Positions 1-10,694 of a stretch of DNA of 64,000 nucleotides are shown here, in pieces (position 1 is the first letter of the stretch; each line of letters opens with the position of its first letter). Under the pieces are notes generated by a model. The model made no database searches, was not told where the DNA came from, and saw nothing but the letters and a program-made list of their open reading frames with translations. This DNA comes from Euclidia mi (lineage: Eukaryota > Arthropoda > Insecta > Lepidoptera > Erebidae), in contig OX123185.2 in NCBI GenBank assembly GCA_944739405.2, forward strand, positions 8,429,840 through 8,493,839, read 5' to 3'. The translations under genes were made by a program, and so were the position numbers.

Positions 1-2357
1 GATTCCGCCCATTGACCTTTACCAATTATCAAAAATGAAATATACAATTGCGTACCATTTATTCATAGTATATAATACTCGTACATCCATTACGTAAATG
101 ACAAATCTGATACGAGATAAATTATCAATTGTTTTTAAACTATCAATGTGTATGTAAAGGTCAGATGTATTTCGGTATTAACAAACGACATACGGATAAC
201 AGATAATCACAGAAAATATCAGCCAATGACTCAGTTTTCCTTTGGGAGGTGCAGTAATATGTAGTCGACAATTGACGTAGATAAATCTAGAACGAACAGG
301 TACATGATTGGAAGTAAACAGTGTTAGCATTGTTCTTTTGTCAAAGCACGTATGATTCATTCCCCGAGTGGACAGTGGTGTTAGCAGCTGGACAAACACG
401 GGCCAACAAACTTGTTTAAGTTTGCAGGTCGTCTCTCCTTCGCAAATAGGCAACTTGTAATGTATCAACGCTCAATAAACTACGAACCAAAGAAAAATAT
501 TCATATTTTTCATCTGTATAAACCTTTACAAAAAGCTCTCTCGATACACAATATTGATAACTGTATCACGTAAAAATATCTTCCCTCGTAAAAATTGTTT
601 TCAATAACTGAAAAAAATTTTTTCGCGGCATGTAAATTTCTTTTGCCCGCCAGCCGTTTTTATTTCAGTTTCGGACAATGGACCGCGGCTATGTAGGCGT
701 GCCGAGGCCAATTTAAATGATTATATCAAGATAGATTTGATAGTCTTTTAAGTTTTTCCGGGTTTGTACCACTTACCTTCATTTCGATTATCTGACAATT
801 CAGAACCGTTGCAAGTGCCATGATCACGGAAATACTATCAACAATCATTTGTCACTATTCATTTTAATTAGAATTAAAGTTCAAATACAATATTTTTTTA
901 AAGATCTCTCAAAGGAAGCTGTCTTCGTCCTTTCGTAAAATCATATGATTACTATTTAATTTATTTATTATATTCAACACTTTCACGACTAATTAAGTTT
1001 AAGATAGTTTGAATGGTGTACGACTTACACTGCATATAGTATGTGATAAGCAAGCCAATTGAGCAATCCTGTCTCTTACTTGCCACCGTAACATATTAGC
1101 TACCTACTCATCATCTCAGCTGTATACTCTAGACAGAGTGGTTTTGGTTGATTGAAGGCGTACCTATACTACAAGATAAAGGACACGCGTACTAACCTTT
1201 CATCTTTCACTTTCTGTGATCTGAACCGCTTCCCAGACAATATCTCTACATTTCTGCCGGTTCGTCGCACTGCGAGGGCACTCAGCCAAGGTACCCATTA
1301 TATAAAATAGGTATATTTTTGTACCTCACGGGTATAAAAAGGTCTTTTACAGACTTATATACATTACATTTAACAAAAATAATAACTTTTCAAGTATCAA
1401 TCACCCATAAGGTGAAAATTCCAGTCCGAAATCTGAACTTACCCAAGTCGGCACAGACCGTAATGTACTTATAACTAGCCGGCAGGACACCACGTGCCAC
1501 GAATGCCTTGCCAATCTTATTTCCGATAGCTTCGTCTACACTATCAAACAGATCGACCTACTATGTTACCTATCGTGATACGTTTAAGATGTTGTTGCGT
1601 TATTCTATTGGGATTTGTACATTTTGTAGAAATATTACGCCAATCACACTTTAAGTCTATCTATATTTTTTGTTTGCTTCACGGGAGAACGAGCCATCAT
1701 ATATGACAAGTCATCAATTTTGTCAGAGTCCCACAGGACTCTGCTCTACAGGCATTCGTAGCCTACTCAAAAAAACCAGCGCTATGCGAATCGCGCTTTG
1801 CACACTTTGTCGTGACAAATATCATTAAACAATGAAATGATAATGAATATCTGTAACCTTTTAAATGTATTTTATAATTCAAACTTGGTATGGATAAAAC
1901 ATGCCTTCATAAACACATAAAAACTTTAAACGTTAAGATAAAGTCGAGAGTCGAAAGCGAGCTCAAAGTGCAGCATTGTTTAATGTAACATAACTGCGTT
2001 CTACTAAACTACGGGATCCTACAAGACTACATGAGTAAAACGATAGTAATATGTATTATTAGACCAAAATATTTTTTATTAGTTATTTTGTAAGCGAGGT
2101 GGGTAGCGTCACCAGTGACTTGTATAAAAGACCTGTGCGAACGCTTAGACGTCCATTTTGTTGGTTGGCGCTCGAGCAGGAAGGTTGTTGGTGTTCGTTA
2201 CGTACCTCAGCTAAGTGGTTATTTTATTGCATTTATACCTACTTTTATTTATAAGCTGTCGGTTGTTTCCTTTGTTTAAGATATTAAATTTATTATAAAG
2301 CTAGAATAGCATTATTTTCGAATTGTATAGTGTGATTATTTAATTAAATCGAGTCAA
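1..2357. other. AT-rich stretch with no recognisable gene
   Basis: I see no coding region with a recognisable domain on either strand. A 96-codon minus-strand open frame near 178-468 resembles nothing I know and lacks supporting context. The only structured feature is a TATA-like motif near 2123, listed separately. Confidence 0.6.
2123..2220 (+). promoter_or_regulatory. possible TATA promoter
   Basis: A TATAAAAG box at 2123-2130 is followed by a less AT-rich stretch of about 90 bases, as in an insect core promoter or LTR leader. No open reading frame of note follows before the SINE-like repeat at 2440, and no clear initiator stands at the expected distance. A chance match in AT-rich DNA is possible. 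Confidence 0.2.
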
Positions 2358-2439
2358 TTGGTAATCTGTCATATTTTTTTTTTATCAAATACCCTGCGGG
2401 TTTCTAAAAGTATACTTTACCGTGTAAAAGACTCCTCTC

Positions 2440-2690
2440 TTTCTTCTTCTTTTTCTTCGTGTGAGTGTGTGGCCAACTCTGGTGTCGGAGTTTTCAGCCC
2501 GCCCATAGGCCTCCGACTAACGATTCTTGTCCTGAAACAAAAACCGGGACCGACGTCTTTACGTACCGAAGCACGGTAGCACTCTGATGTATATAATACC
2601 ACAATTGCCGCAACTCATCCAAATGGCGACCTGTGCAAGCGTTGCTTAACTTTGCTGACCTATTACGAACGACAAGCCAAGTAACGCAAA
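2440..2690 (+). repeat. dispersed repeat family S5, long copy
   Basis: The body reads through a conserved phrase about 'gccggagttttcag', then 'aagcacggtagc', 'catccaaatggcgacctg' and 'gttgcttaactttgc'. The same order of phrases recurs at 31190-31420 and 32336-32620, with partial copies at 17925-18010 and 19726-19830. This marks a non-coding dispersed family of at least 240 bp. Confidence 0.8.
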
Positions 2691-2705
2691 TGCAAATTTT
2701 TTTTT

Positions 2706-2983
2706 AGACTCACACCTGTATTTCCGAAGGGGTGGGCAAAGTTGTAACGTTAGTAACATTACACTCACATTTCGCCTTATGAACTTCAGGTCCCACGTAA
2801 TAGGGGGCAAGCCTATTGTCGTTACCGGGCACATCACCTGACTCCGTGCTGCTACGGAGAATTCAGAAAAACCCAGTAACACTTTTGCCAACGACCCGGG
2901 AATCGAACCCGGAACCACCGATCAGCAGTCGCACACGCTATCCACTGGACTACGGAAGCAGTCCACTGGACTACGGAGGCAGT
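2706..2983 (-). repeat. tRNA-derived SINE, family S1
   Basis: Read on the minus strand it has a tRNA-like head with a B-box-like 'gggttcgattcccggg' and an upstream A-box-like 'agtggatagcg'. The body contains 'gtgcccggtaacg' and 'ttacgtgggacct', and the end 'ccccttcgg'. The first 21 bases of the head are present twice in tandem (2942-2962 and 2963-2983). The same family occurs at 16090-16357, 22110-22368 and 43496-43762. Confidence 0.85.
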
Positions 2984-3026
2984 CATAAAAATTGTAAAAT
3001 TAGGACTCCCATCACAATTGTCTGTA

Positions 3027-4261
3027 AGGATGGTGGGATGGATGGATGGTTGCCTCCTCAAACCCAACCATGGCGTCCATGTCTAACATCCGACATACGC
3101 GGGAGGTGGACACGCGACTGTGCATATTACTGGCGCGGCTAACATGGCAACGGTACGGTCCGGGTGGCCGCTGGCCACACGCCAGGACGAAAGCCTCCTC
3201 TCCACATGTCCCTCTGCAGAGTCAGAGTTTCTGTGGGTGAGCTGGGCTATTTCCGAGGGGCGACGGGACTGCCGTTGGTTACGATGCCGACGGCGGGTAT
3301 AGCCTTAAAAAGGCAACCATTCGGCCCGACCCGTAATCCTGAACGGACAGGATCGGGAGTCTTTCTCCTGGACGTGGGGAGGAGACAGACTGCGAGGAAG
3401 AAAACCTCTTAAAAAATAACCCGAACCTCAAGCTCTGGCACCCGGTGAGGAGGTGCGTGGCGGGGGGGAACCCAGTCGCTAGGGCGTTACCAGGGGAGCT
3501 CCCCCTTAAGGAGCAAAAATAAAAATTGCAACGGAACAAAACAAGATATTACCCCAGGAGGGTACCACCCTCTTAGCGGGTGGAGAATCCCTCGGCATCC
3601 CGGCTCCTGCTGTGGTGTCCAGCCCCTCGTATTCTGGGGGGGGCAAACGCGCCAATACCCGAGTTCGGGTTCTAAAGATACGGGCCTGCACACGCCCAGT
3701 TTTGTGCGCCCCATAACGCCTAGTTCGGCGTCGTCCCGAGTCCAGTCGAGCGAAAGAGATGCAGATAGGAGTAGGCCGACTACTCCTAATAACAGAAGAA
3801 GGCGGCAACGAGGTGTGTCGGAGGAGAGCGACAGCTCATTCATGTCCGTCTTCTCGCTATCGTCCCAGACCCCCAAAGAAGGAAGGGGGCACAAAAGGAA
3901 ACCAAACGTCCCGGTCGATGTAAATCTACCAAATAAACTGCCGCGGTCCAAGAGGGTGCCTAAAAGCACCGTTAGTGGGAGAAGCGGGACGGGAACAGGG
4001 ACGGAGATGGAGCGTGAAGACGCGCATGGTCCAAAAGCCCCCTCGGGCAATGATCAGTCTCGCGCGGAAGAGGTTGCGGTGGAACTGTAAGACCAACCGT
4101 CCGCTGACGTAGGTTCCAGAGTTCTGGAGGCACTATCGGTGGTGGAAAAAGTTTTGACAGGGACCAAAGGCCTCAGGGGCCACGTTCCCACCACCACCTC
4201 ATGGTCCCACCACCCGTCTGGGTATATGGACCGAATCTTGGGAGAGGCGCACGGTACTTGC
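3027..4261 (+). pseudogene. R1-clade LINE 'A', 5' region and ORF1 start
   Basis: The first 700 bases are a GC-rich leader of the kind that precedes ORF1 in insect R1-type elements. ORF1 is readable from about 3704 to 4090. It is a basic, Ser/Arg/Pro-rich protein start of 128 residues that stops at a TAA (4088-4090), with homologous-looking sequence continuing past the stop to about 4260. The element is then interrupted by a CR1-like fragment and by the opposed R1-type element, and resumes near 7981. ORF1 of R1 elements binds RNA and DNA in the retrotransposition particle. Assignment of this half to the same element as the 8-10 kb half is inferred from strand, order and composition. Confidence 0.6.
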
Positions 4262-4750
4262 TGTATAAGGTCTGTATATGTAATGCCTTTATATAATGGA
4301 GATATGCCTACTTATAAAAAGAAATACGGCAGTATTTATTTACAAAATTCGGCGAATCGTCCAGACACAAACATAAATTTAAATTGCCCCACATAAATTT
4401 AGAACTGTTCAGAAGAAACGCATACTGCATGGCAATTAAATTATATAACCATCTCCCCCAATATATAAGAGAACTACCCATAAGTGTTTAAAAAGAAATT
4501 GTTTGAATTATTACTTAGTAAGACATATTATAGCATTAAGGAATATTTCAAAGACAGGTTCATACCCTAATTATTATTGTAAAACTGTATAATTATCTAA
4601 AAATGTATTAATTTTCTTTTGTAATGCCAGTATGATATTTTTTGTATCATTTGCACGTCCCATTGGACAGAATATGCCGAAAGCAATATTATGTAAATTA
4701 TGACATCTGTAACACCATATTCAAGCAAATAAATAATTTTATTTCAAACA
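4262..4750 (+). pseudogene. CR1-like LINE, 3' end only
   Basis: Translating the plus strand from about 4390 gives the usual C-terminus of CR1/Jockey-type ORF2. It includes 'IKLYNHLPQYIRELP' followed by 'FELLLSKTYYSIKEY', before a stop and an AT-rich 3' tail with AATAAA-like runs. This is a severely 5'-truncated copy: endonuclease and polymerase domains are absent. It resembles the end of the element at 49785-51300, which closes with 'NKLPDAIK' and 'LLLDKCYYSI'. It splits the R1-type ORF1 of the surrounding element, so it probably arrived later. Confidence 0.65.
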
Positions 4751-4842
4751 TTTCATTTGTATGCTCTTTCCCGCGCGCCCGTTGTAAACTCCCTACAAAT
4801 TATGTGTCCCTAAGCCACTCTCCCCATTCAGGGGCGGCTGTA

Positions 4843-7800
4843 CTATTGTAGTACGCTAGGTGCTGCTCTTCTCACAGCAGACGTCACTTGAACGGCTTCG
4901 TCGTTGGTCCGGGTCCGTTCCTCTCTCTCTAGACCAGATTTTAAGGTGTTCCACTTGTGGGCGAAGTCTCTAAACCGCCGGAAGTTCGCCTCAGAGCACA
5001 CGAGCTCGGCGTAGAAAGGTGGCCCGACCGCTGGGACAGTGATCCCATCCATCATCTCGGTCCTAAGCTCGTCCTACAAGGGGCATCGCCACAACACATG
5101 ATCCAGGCTTTCCTCCTCTTCTCCGCAATAGCACACACTATCCTCACATAACCTCATCTCACACAACCGTTTCCTGAAACATCCATGTCCTGTCAGAAGC
5201 TGTGAGACTTGATAGTCCGGCTCGACCCAAGTGTACTTGAGCTGAGCCGCCACGTCCGGGAAATATCGGTAGAGCTCCCTACCCTTCACCTCGCCTTCCC
5301 ATCTCTGTTGCCAAGAGGCAACAGTCTCCTCCAAAAATTGCCTGCATTCGTTTCCTAACTCCTCCTTGAGTAGGTGTCGGATATCATCAATGCTGCCCGC
5401 ACGGCTGACCTCGAGGTCGGCAGGCAGAACACCCGCCAGGACGGGCAGGGCCACTGTGCTGCAAGACCTGTAGGCCTTGGTCAGCAGAATGAGCGCAGGT
5501 CTCTATGTCCTCAACAGCGCGCTTCTGACCACAAACACGGTCGTTCGCCTCCACCAATATCCGGCCGCATAGGTTAAAATAGCGGCGTACGTGCCCTTGT
5601 ACAGGACACGGAGCGCTTTGTAGCGCATACCCCAGGATGCGGCGGAGACTCTCGACATCTTACCGTACGCAGCTGCAGCTCGCTCACCGATGGACTCCGC
5701 ATGTTCCTTAAAGGACATGGTTGAGTCGATTACCACACCCAGACCTTTGGTCAACTGTACACTCTTTACTGAGACCCCATTGAGTCGGACAGTCGGTGGT
5801 GGTCCGGACATCTTCCCCTTCAAGGTCATAGAATATGACTTGGAGGGGGAGAAGCCCAGGCGGTTCCGCTGTCCCCACTCACTAACTAAGGCCATGGCGC
5901 ATGAGGCGGATGCCTCGATGCCGGCTCTCGAGTTGGACTCAATGAGGATCGTTACGTCATCGGCGTACGCGACCAATTGCACTCCGTCTGGATACGGTAA
6001 TCGAAACAGGTCATCCATCAGGAGGTGCCACAGTGAGGGTCCCAAAACTGAGCCCTGCGGGCAGCCCATGGTCAGTGGCTTCCACACGACCCCGCTGCCG
6101 ACGAAGAGACCTGCCCGGCGACTCGTAAGATACGCGACCAACATCCGATAGATGTTGGGCGGGCAATTACCGTTCTTCGCCTTCAGCAGGATCATGGGTC
6201 ACCACGCGTTGTCAAAAGCACCTGATATGTCCAGAAAAAGGGCCTGGACATATTTGGCCCGGCTAGCTGTAACAATGTCTTGAAGGGACCGCAAGGCTGT
6301 TAAAGTACTACGACCTCGAGAAAAACCGTGCTGACAGGGTGAGATATTGCGCGAGATGTTGGGTGCGCAGTAGATCATGACCCTCTCCAAGATCTTTCCC
6401 AGAACCGAAAGGAGCGTGATAGGGCGATACGCTTTAGGATCAGTCAGCGGCCTGTCGTTGCCTTTCGGCAAGACAATAAGCCGACCATCCTTCCACGTAT
6501 CAGGAAATGTGCCCTCCTCAACGCATTTGCCTAAAACACGCGTCAGCTCGGAGTCAGCTACGTGCCACACATGTTTTACCATGCGGGCGGTGATCCCATC
6601 GATGCCGGGTGCCGTGTTGGGTAGATCCCGAACTATAGAGCCCACCACATTTAAAGATGGAGGAGGCGCGTCGCGACCCGAGGGCGCGCAGGCCGCCAGT
6701 AGTCTCACCTGTCGGTGGTAGGCGCAGTCAGCGCCTGGGTCATCGTCCGGGCAGAGTGCTCGGACTAGAACCCCCATGGCGGCTCGCGCGTCCCCAGCGT
6801 ATCCCTCCGAGAACTTCGTGCCGTTGATGACGTTAGAGGGTGGCCTAAGCCGCCCGCTGGCTGCTCGGTAAGCGAGACCCCAGGGGTCTTGGTTCCCGGT
6901 GTTGGCAAGTCCCCGGAAGAACTCGTTCTGCGTCCTCTCCATCAATGCCCTATAGCTATTGCGACTCTCGTTATGCTTCTTCAATCTCCTCAAAAGCCCC
7001 AAATCCACGCTTTCTCGCATTCTGCCATACCTTCCTTGCACGATTAGCCCTTTTGCGCGCAGCCTCCAATGCAGGAGACCACCATTCATAACCTTAAGCA
7101 CGCTTACTTTTCCCGCATACTCCAAGACATTCATTCGCCGCACCAACAATTACATCCGTAAACACCTTGCTTACTTCGCTTGCAGGCATCCGCCAGTCAA
7201 TCGTCCCCACACGTTCGTGGACCATTGACTGGAAGCGCCCCCAGTCCACACCGCGCTCACGAAATCTCCTCGGCTCTTTCAGCGGTTCCACCGGCGAGCC
7301 TGTTCCTCCTGTCCGTGTGCCACATAGATGATATGTAATCAGGCGATGGTCACTACAGCTGGCATCCTCGTGCACCGTGCAGCCGTTGACCGGAGTGCTC
7401 CTAGTGGCCAGCGTTAGGTCGATGTTGGACTCCCCGTTGACCGTGGCGAAGGTGGATGGTTGTCCTTCTCTGTTGTGGATGATGAGTCCACGGCCAACGA
7501 TGAAGTCCTCTATTTGCTGGCGTCGGTACGTCACGTCCGGTCCTCTTCCGACGTAATTCTTCGCTGCGCAGTGCCACATTGGCGAGTGGGCGTTCACGTC
7601 AGCGCCTATCAGCACTCGGGGACACCGCAGAGAGTCCAGGACCGAGTTCCGGTGTTGAAGGGGTTTGGCGATGTCGTCCGAGTACTGGAAATAGGCGCTG
7701 ACTAGGTGGATGGAGGATTTTGGCGACGTCTCCTGTCCACGTGGATCAAGATCTATGTGGCACACGGTGCAGTGGCTGTTACTAAGATGCGTGAGCACGG

Positions 7801-7980
7801 CACACGGAGTGTCATTCCGAAGCAGAAGAATGCCGCTTTTGGGTTCGCTGCTGCAGCCGAAAATGCATGTTAGTCCAGCGGTGGAGGAGAAGAGAGATGA
7901 GGCATGGAGTATGGTTCTTGGACAAGAACCACGTCCAGCCCCGTCCCCCCCGCTATGGCGGGCAGCTCTGCTGTGAGCCT
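4843..7980 (-). pseudogene. R1-clade LINE 'B', 5'-truncated ORF2
   Basis: The minus strand encodes most of an R1-type ORF2: an APE endonuclease, reverse transcriptase and C-terminal zinc motif. Endonuclease motifs (7990-7094) include 'VLVQEPYS' in a neighbouring frame, 'GADVNAHSPMW', 'IDLTLAT' and 'SDHRLIT'. The polymerase has 'LFLDISGAFDNAW' (motif A), 'GCPQGSVLGPSLWHLL' (motif B) and 'VAYADDVTIL' (motif C). Near the end 'CYCGEEEESLDHVLWRC' is the Cys/His motif. From 7149 to 4843 the frame is continuous except for three in-frame stops (6196-6198, 5503-5505, 5074-5076). The endonuclease needs frameshifts to join it. The 5' end falls a few residues inside the endonuclease, so ORF1 is missing. 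It lies antiparallel inside element A. No telomeric TTAGG or 28S flank is seen. Confidence 0.85.
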
Positions 7981-9205
7981 CAGGGGCCAAGGAAAGTTGT
8001 ACCTGAGAGAGGCAATCACGGTTGTTAAGGTCGGAGTATCAGAGCTCCACGTGAGAACCGATACAATTGTCTCGGCGGCCTTATTCGGGAGACTAGAGCA
8101 GGAGAATCGGGAGCTCCGATCGCAGCTAAAAGCAATTCAATCAATTCCTTGAAAGGCCCTCGTCAGTGCCTGCACGGGAGACCGGTGCGGCTGCATCAGC
8201 TCCGATAGATGAGAGGCCAAGGTCGAGCCCTGCATATGCCTGGGTGGCAGGCATATGCAGGGAGACCAATATGTATCCCAGGTGGACCGGGTACTAGCTG
8301 AGGTTCGGGCGGAAGCGCTAGCAAGGGTTTTCCCGATGAGGGTCTTCAGCCTTCCTTGCACAGCAACCCAGGTGTAGTGACCAATACTGTGGCGCCCGGC
8401 AAAGGGACCAGTGGAAACCCAGGTGGCGGAACGAAGCGCTCCGTCACCAAAGGAAAAGGCCATTTCGCGGCCCCCTTCGACTGCTGCCATCACGGTCTCC
8501 TTGCCCTCTGGCTCAGAAACGTTAATGGCCAAAGTAATGGAGGCCGCCAAGGCAAATATTAGGCTCGCTGACCTCGGCATTGCATTGCAGGAGGTGTCCG
8601 CGTTAAGAGGGCAATAACCGGGGCTCTGATTTTACAGATCCCGGGGAAGGAAACAACGCTAAGGCGGACGCCCTCGCGGCCCGCCTGCGGCAAGTCCTCA
8701 CTGGCACGGGCGCGATTATAGCGCGTCCCTGCAAAATGGGCGAGGTGCGGGTGAAGGATTTGGACGAGTCCGTAATCCCAGCCGAAGTCACCGAAGCTGT
8801 AGCTGCGGTAGGGGGATGTCTTGCATCCGATATAAAGGTCGGGGCTATTCGTATCTCCCCATCGCGGCTAGTTACGGCCTGGGTCCGCTGTCCTCTTACA
8901 GTGGTTTAGCGGTTGCCAAGCGGCTTCAAGTGGGCTGGGCTTCAGCCAGGGTAGAGGTTCTGTTAGCACGACCTTTACAGTGCTACCGGTGCCTTGAAAT
9001 GGGGCACGTGAGGGCAACGTGCCCCAATGAGAAAGACCGCGGCGCACGGTGTTACGTGTGTGGTTGCACAGGTCATGTGGCGCGCGCATGCACTGCTCCT
9101 GCGCCAAGTTGCCCGGTCTCCTCAGATCTTGGCCAACCCGCGGACCATCGACTGGGTAGTTAAAAATGCTGCCCGCCAAAAATCAAAAATAGAAGTGGGC
9201 GATTC
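7981..9205 (+). pseudogene. R1-clade LINE 'A', ORF1 3' half with zinc knuckles
   Basis: Plus-strand reading resumes with a Leu/Glu-rich coiled-coil-like stretch (about 8090-8150). After several frameshifts come two clear CCHC knuckles in the 8816-9163 frame: 'CYRCLEMGHVRATC' and 'CYVCGCTGHVARAC'. The third knuckle expected in R1 ORF1 is disrupted; the sequence after the second reads without a CCHC. The knuckles bind nucleic acid in the ORF1 particle. The endonuclease follows about 120 bases later, the normal R1 order. At least three frameshifts make this a dead copy. Confidence 0.75.
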
Positions 9206-9324
9206 ATAACTACAGCCCCAGCCGCGATGAGTTCTGATTCACCGCTGGCCGCAGGGACGACCCAGCCGGCTACCCAACCGGCAGAGGACGTAATGGAGGC
9301 CTAAAGTTCACGCCCCCCCACAGA

Positions 9325-10222
9325 GTCTTACAGGGCAACCTAAATCATTGCCACGCAGCGCAAGATCTGCTAATGCAGACGCTTGCGGAGTGGTCGGTTG
9401 CCTTAGCGGTGGTAGCGGAGCCGTATTCCATCCCAGACCATCCCCGGTGGTTTGGATCGGAAGATGGCACCGCTACCGTTTACTGGGCAGGGGGGGAAAA
9501 TGGTCCCCATTGCTCGCTCCTTCAAAGGGGGTTAGGGTTTGTGGCAGTAGAGTGGGGTCCCATGGTCATTGTGGGCTGCTACATATCGCCAAATTGCGGT
9601 CTCCTCGCTTTCGAGGCGTATCTGGATGGTCTCAGAAGCTGCGTGTGTGGCTACCTGTCTCGTCCGGTACTCATTCTAGGCGATTTCAATGCCCGCTCTA
9701 CTGAGTGGGGCGATCGCCTAGACGACGTAAGAGGCGGTACACTCATTGAGTGGGCGGCGGGACTGGACCTCAGCATTTTAAACCGGGGTTCGGTCAGTAC
9801 CTGTGCACGATGGCAGGGGGAGTCGATCGTCGACCTCACATGGGCCACTCCAGACGCCATCAACCTTGTGTCAGGATGGAAAGTGGCAGCGGAGGTGATC
9901 ACTCTGTCGGACCACCGCCATATTATATTTGATGTGGCCATCTGTCGCCCTGGCGCTAACCCGACCCACCGCAGTGGTAGCCTTCCACGACGGTGGTCTC
10001 TCAAGCGTTTGGACAAAGACATGCTCATCGCCGCAGCCACCACCGCTGACTGGCAAGAGGAAGAACAGGTCTCGTCTGATCCCGAAACACAGGCGGCCTG
10101 GTTCCGTCGCTGTATGACAGACGTGTGTGACGCATCGATGCCACGGTTCCGGTCGGGAGGGAAGAAGCGTTCGACATATTGGTGATCGCCCAAAATAGCG
10201 GCATTACGCACAGAGTGCATTA
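9325..10222 (+). pseudogene. R1-clade LINE 'A', ORF2 endonuclease
   Basis: An uninterrupted frame (9373-10185, with matching sequence from about 9325) encodes an APE-type endonuclease that would nick the target DNA. Visible catalytic landmarks are an N-terminal 'QGNLNHCHAAQDLL', 'VVAEPYS', 'VIVGCYISPN', 'LILGDFNARSTEWGD', 'IVDLTWAT' and 'TLSDHRHIIFDV'. The frame ends at a TGA where R1 proteins usually carry a second tryptophan (Trp-stop-Ser-Pro in place of Trp-Trp-Ser). Homologous sequence then runs on to about 10222, where the element is truncated. No reverse transcriptase follows. Domain calls are from motifs; truncation is seen directly. Confidence 0.85.
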
Positions 10223-10373
10223 TAGGTATTATCGTGAATCATTGTACCCGTTACTTGTTATAATTTATCGTTGGTCGCTAGCAGGTGGGTTCCGCTAAGA
10301 GCCGTTTTTGTTTCACAATTAAATTAACTTCGGCAACGTCATTTTGTCATAATTTAGTGCTTATGAATGATAT

Positions 10374-10567
10374 GGTATGCAACTTTGCCATTCTCAGGGC
10401 AAAATCTACCCATTTCTGGCAAAATTGGTGATACCGTAAGTTTTAAATTTGGAAAATGTTATACCCTAATGGTATGCAACTTTGCCATTCTCAGGGCAAA
10501 ATCTACCCATTTCTGGCAAAATTGGTGAAACCGTAAGTTTTAAATTTGGAAAATGTTATACCCTAAT
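10374..10567. repeat. 97-bp tandem duplication
   Basis: Two nearly identical 97-bp units, 10374-10470 and 10471-10567, each begin 'ggtatgcaactttgcc' and end 'gttataccctaat'. The visible difference is 'ggtgatacc' versus 'ggtgaaacc'. The unit is non-coding. Confidence 0.95.
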
Positions 10568-10592
10568 GGCATAACATTTTCCAAATTTAAAA
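10538..10592. repeat. 22-bp perfect inverted repeat
   Basis: Arms 10538-10559 and 10571-10592 are exact reverse complements around an 11-base spacer. The left arm is the end of the second 97-bp unit. The arrangement could be one end of a foldback or MITE-like element. Confidence 0.9.
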
Positions 10593-10694
10593 ATAACGGT
10601 TGTTGCGATAGCCTAGTGGAGGGAGTGACAGACTACTACGCTGAGAGTCTCGAGTTCCAATTCACGACGTGAATCGCTGACTTTTCTAAGTAAT
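10593..10694 (+). repeat. SINE family S3, left part, split by an RTE
   Basis: The head 'gcgatagcctagtgg' and a degenerate B-box region match the S3 copy at 38956. Its continuation ('tatgactattgaattg', then 'cctgcatgtattagag') appears after the RTE element at 14069-14175. The last 11 bases (10684-10694, TTCTAAGTAAT) are repeated exactly at 14069-14079. Confidence 0.8.

Noticed and set aside
178..468. 96-codon minus-strand frame
   Set aside because: No similarity I can name, no promoter or splice context, and skewed composition typical of chance frames.
3487..4050. Long minus-strand frame opposite the R1 ORF1 start
   Set aside because: Antisense shadow of a GC-rich R1 leader; Leu/Pro-rich with no family resemblance.
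10374..10592. CRISPR-like or satellite array
   Set aside because: Only two 97-bp units without spacers; the host is a eukaryote.
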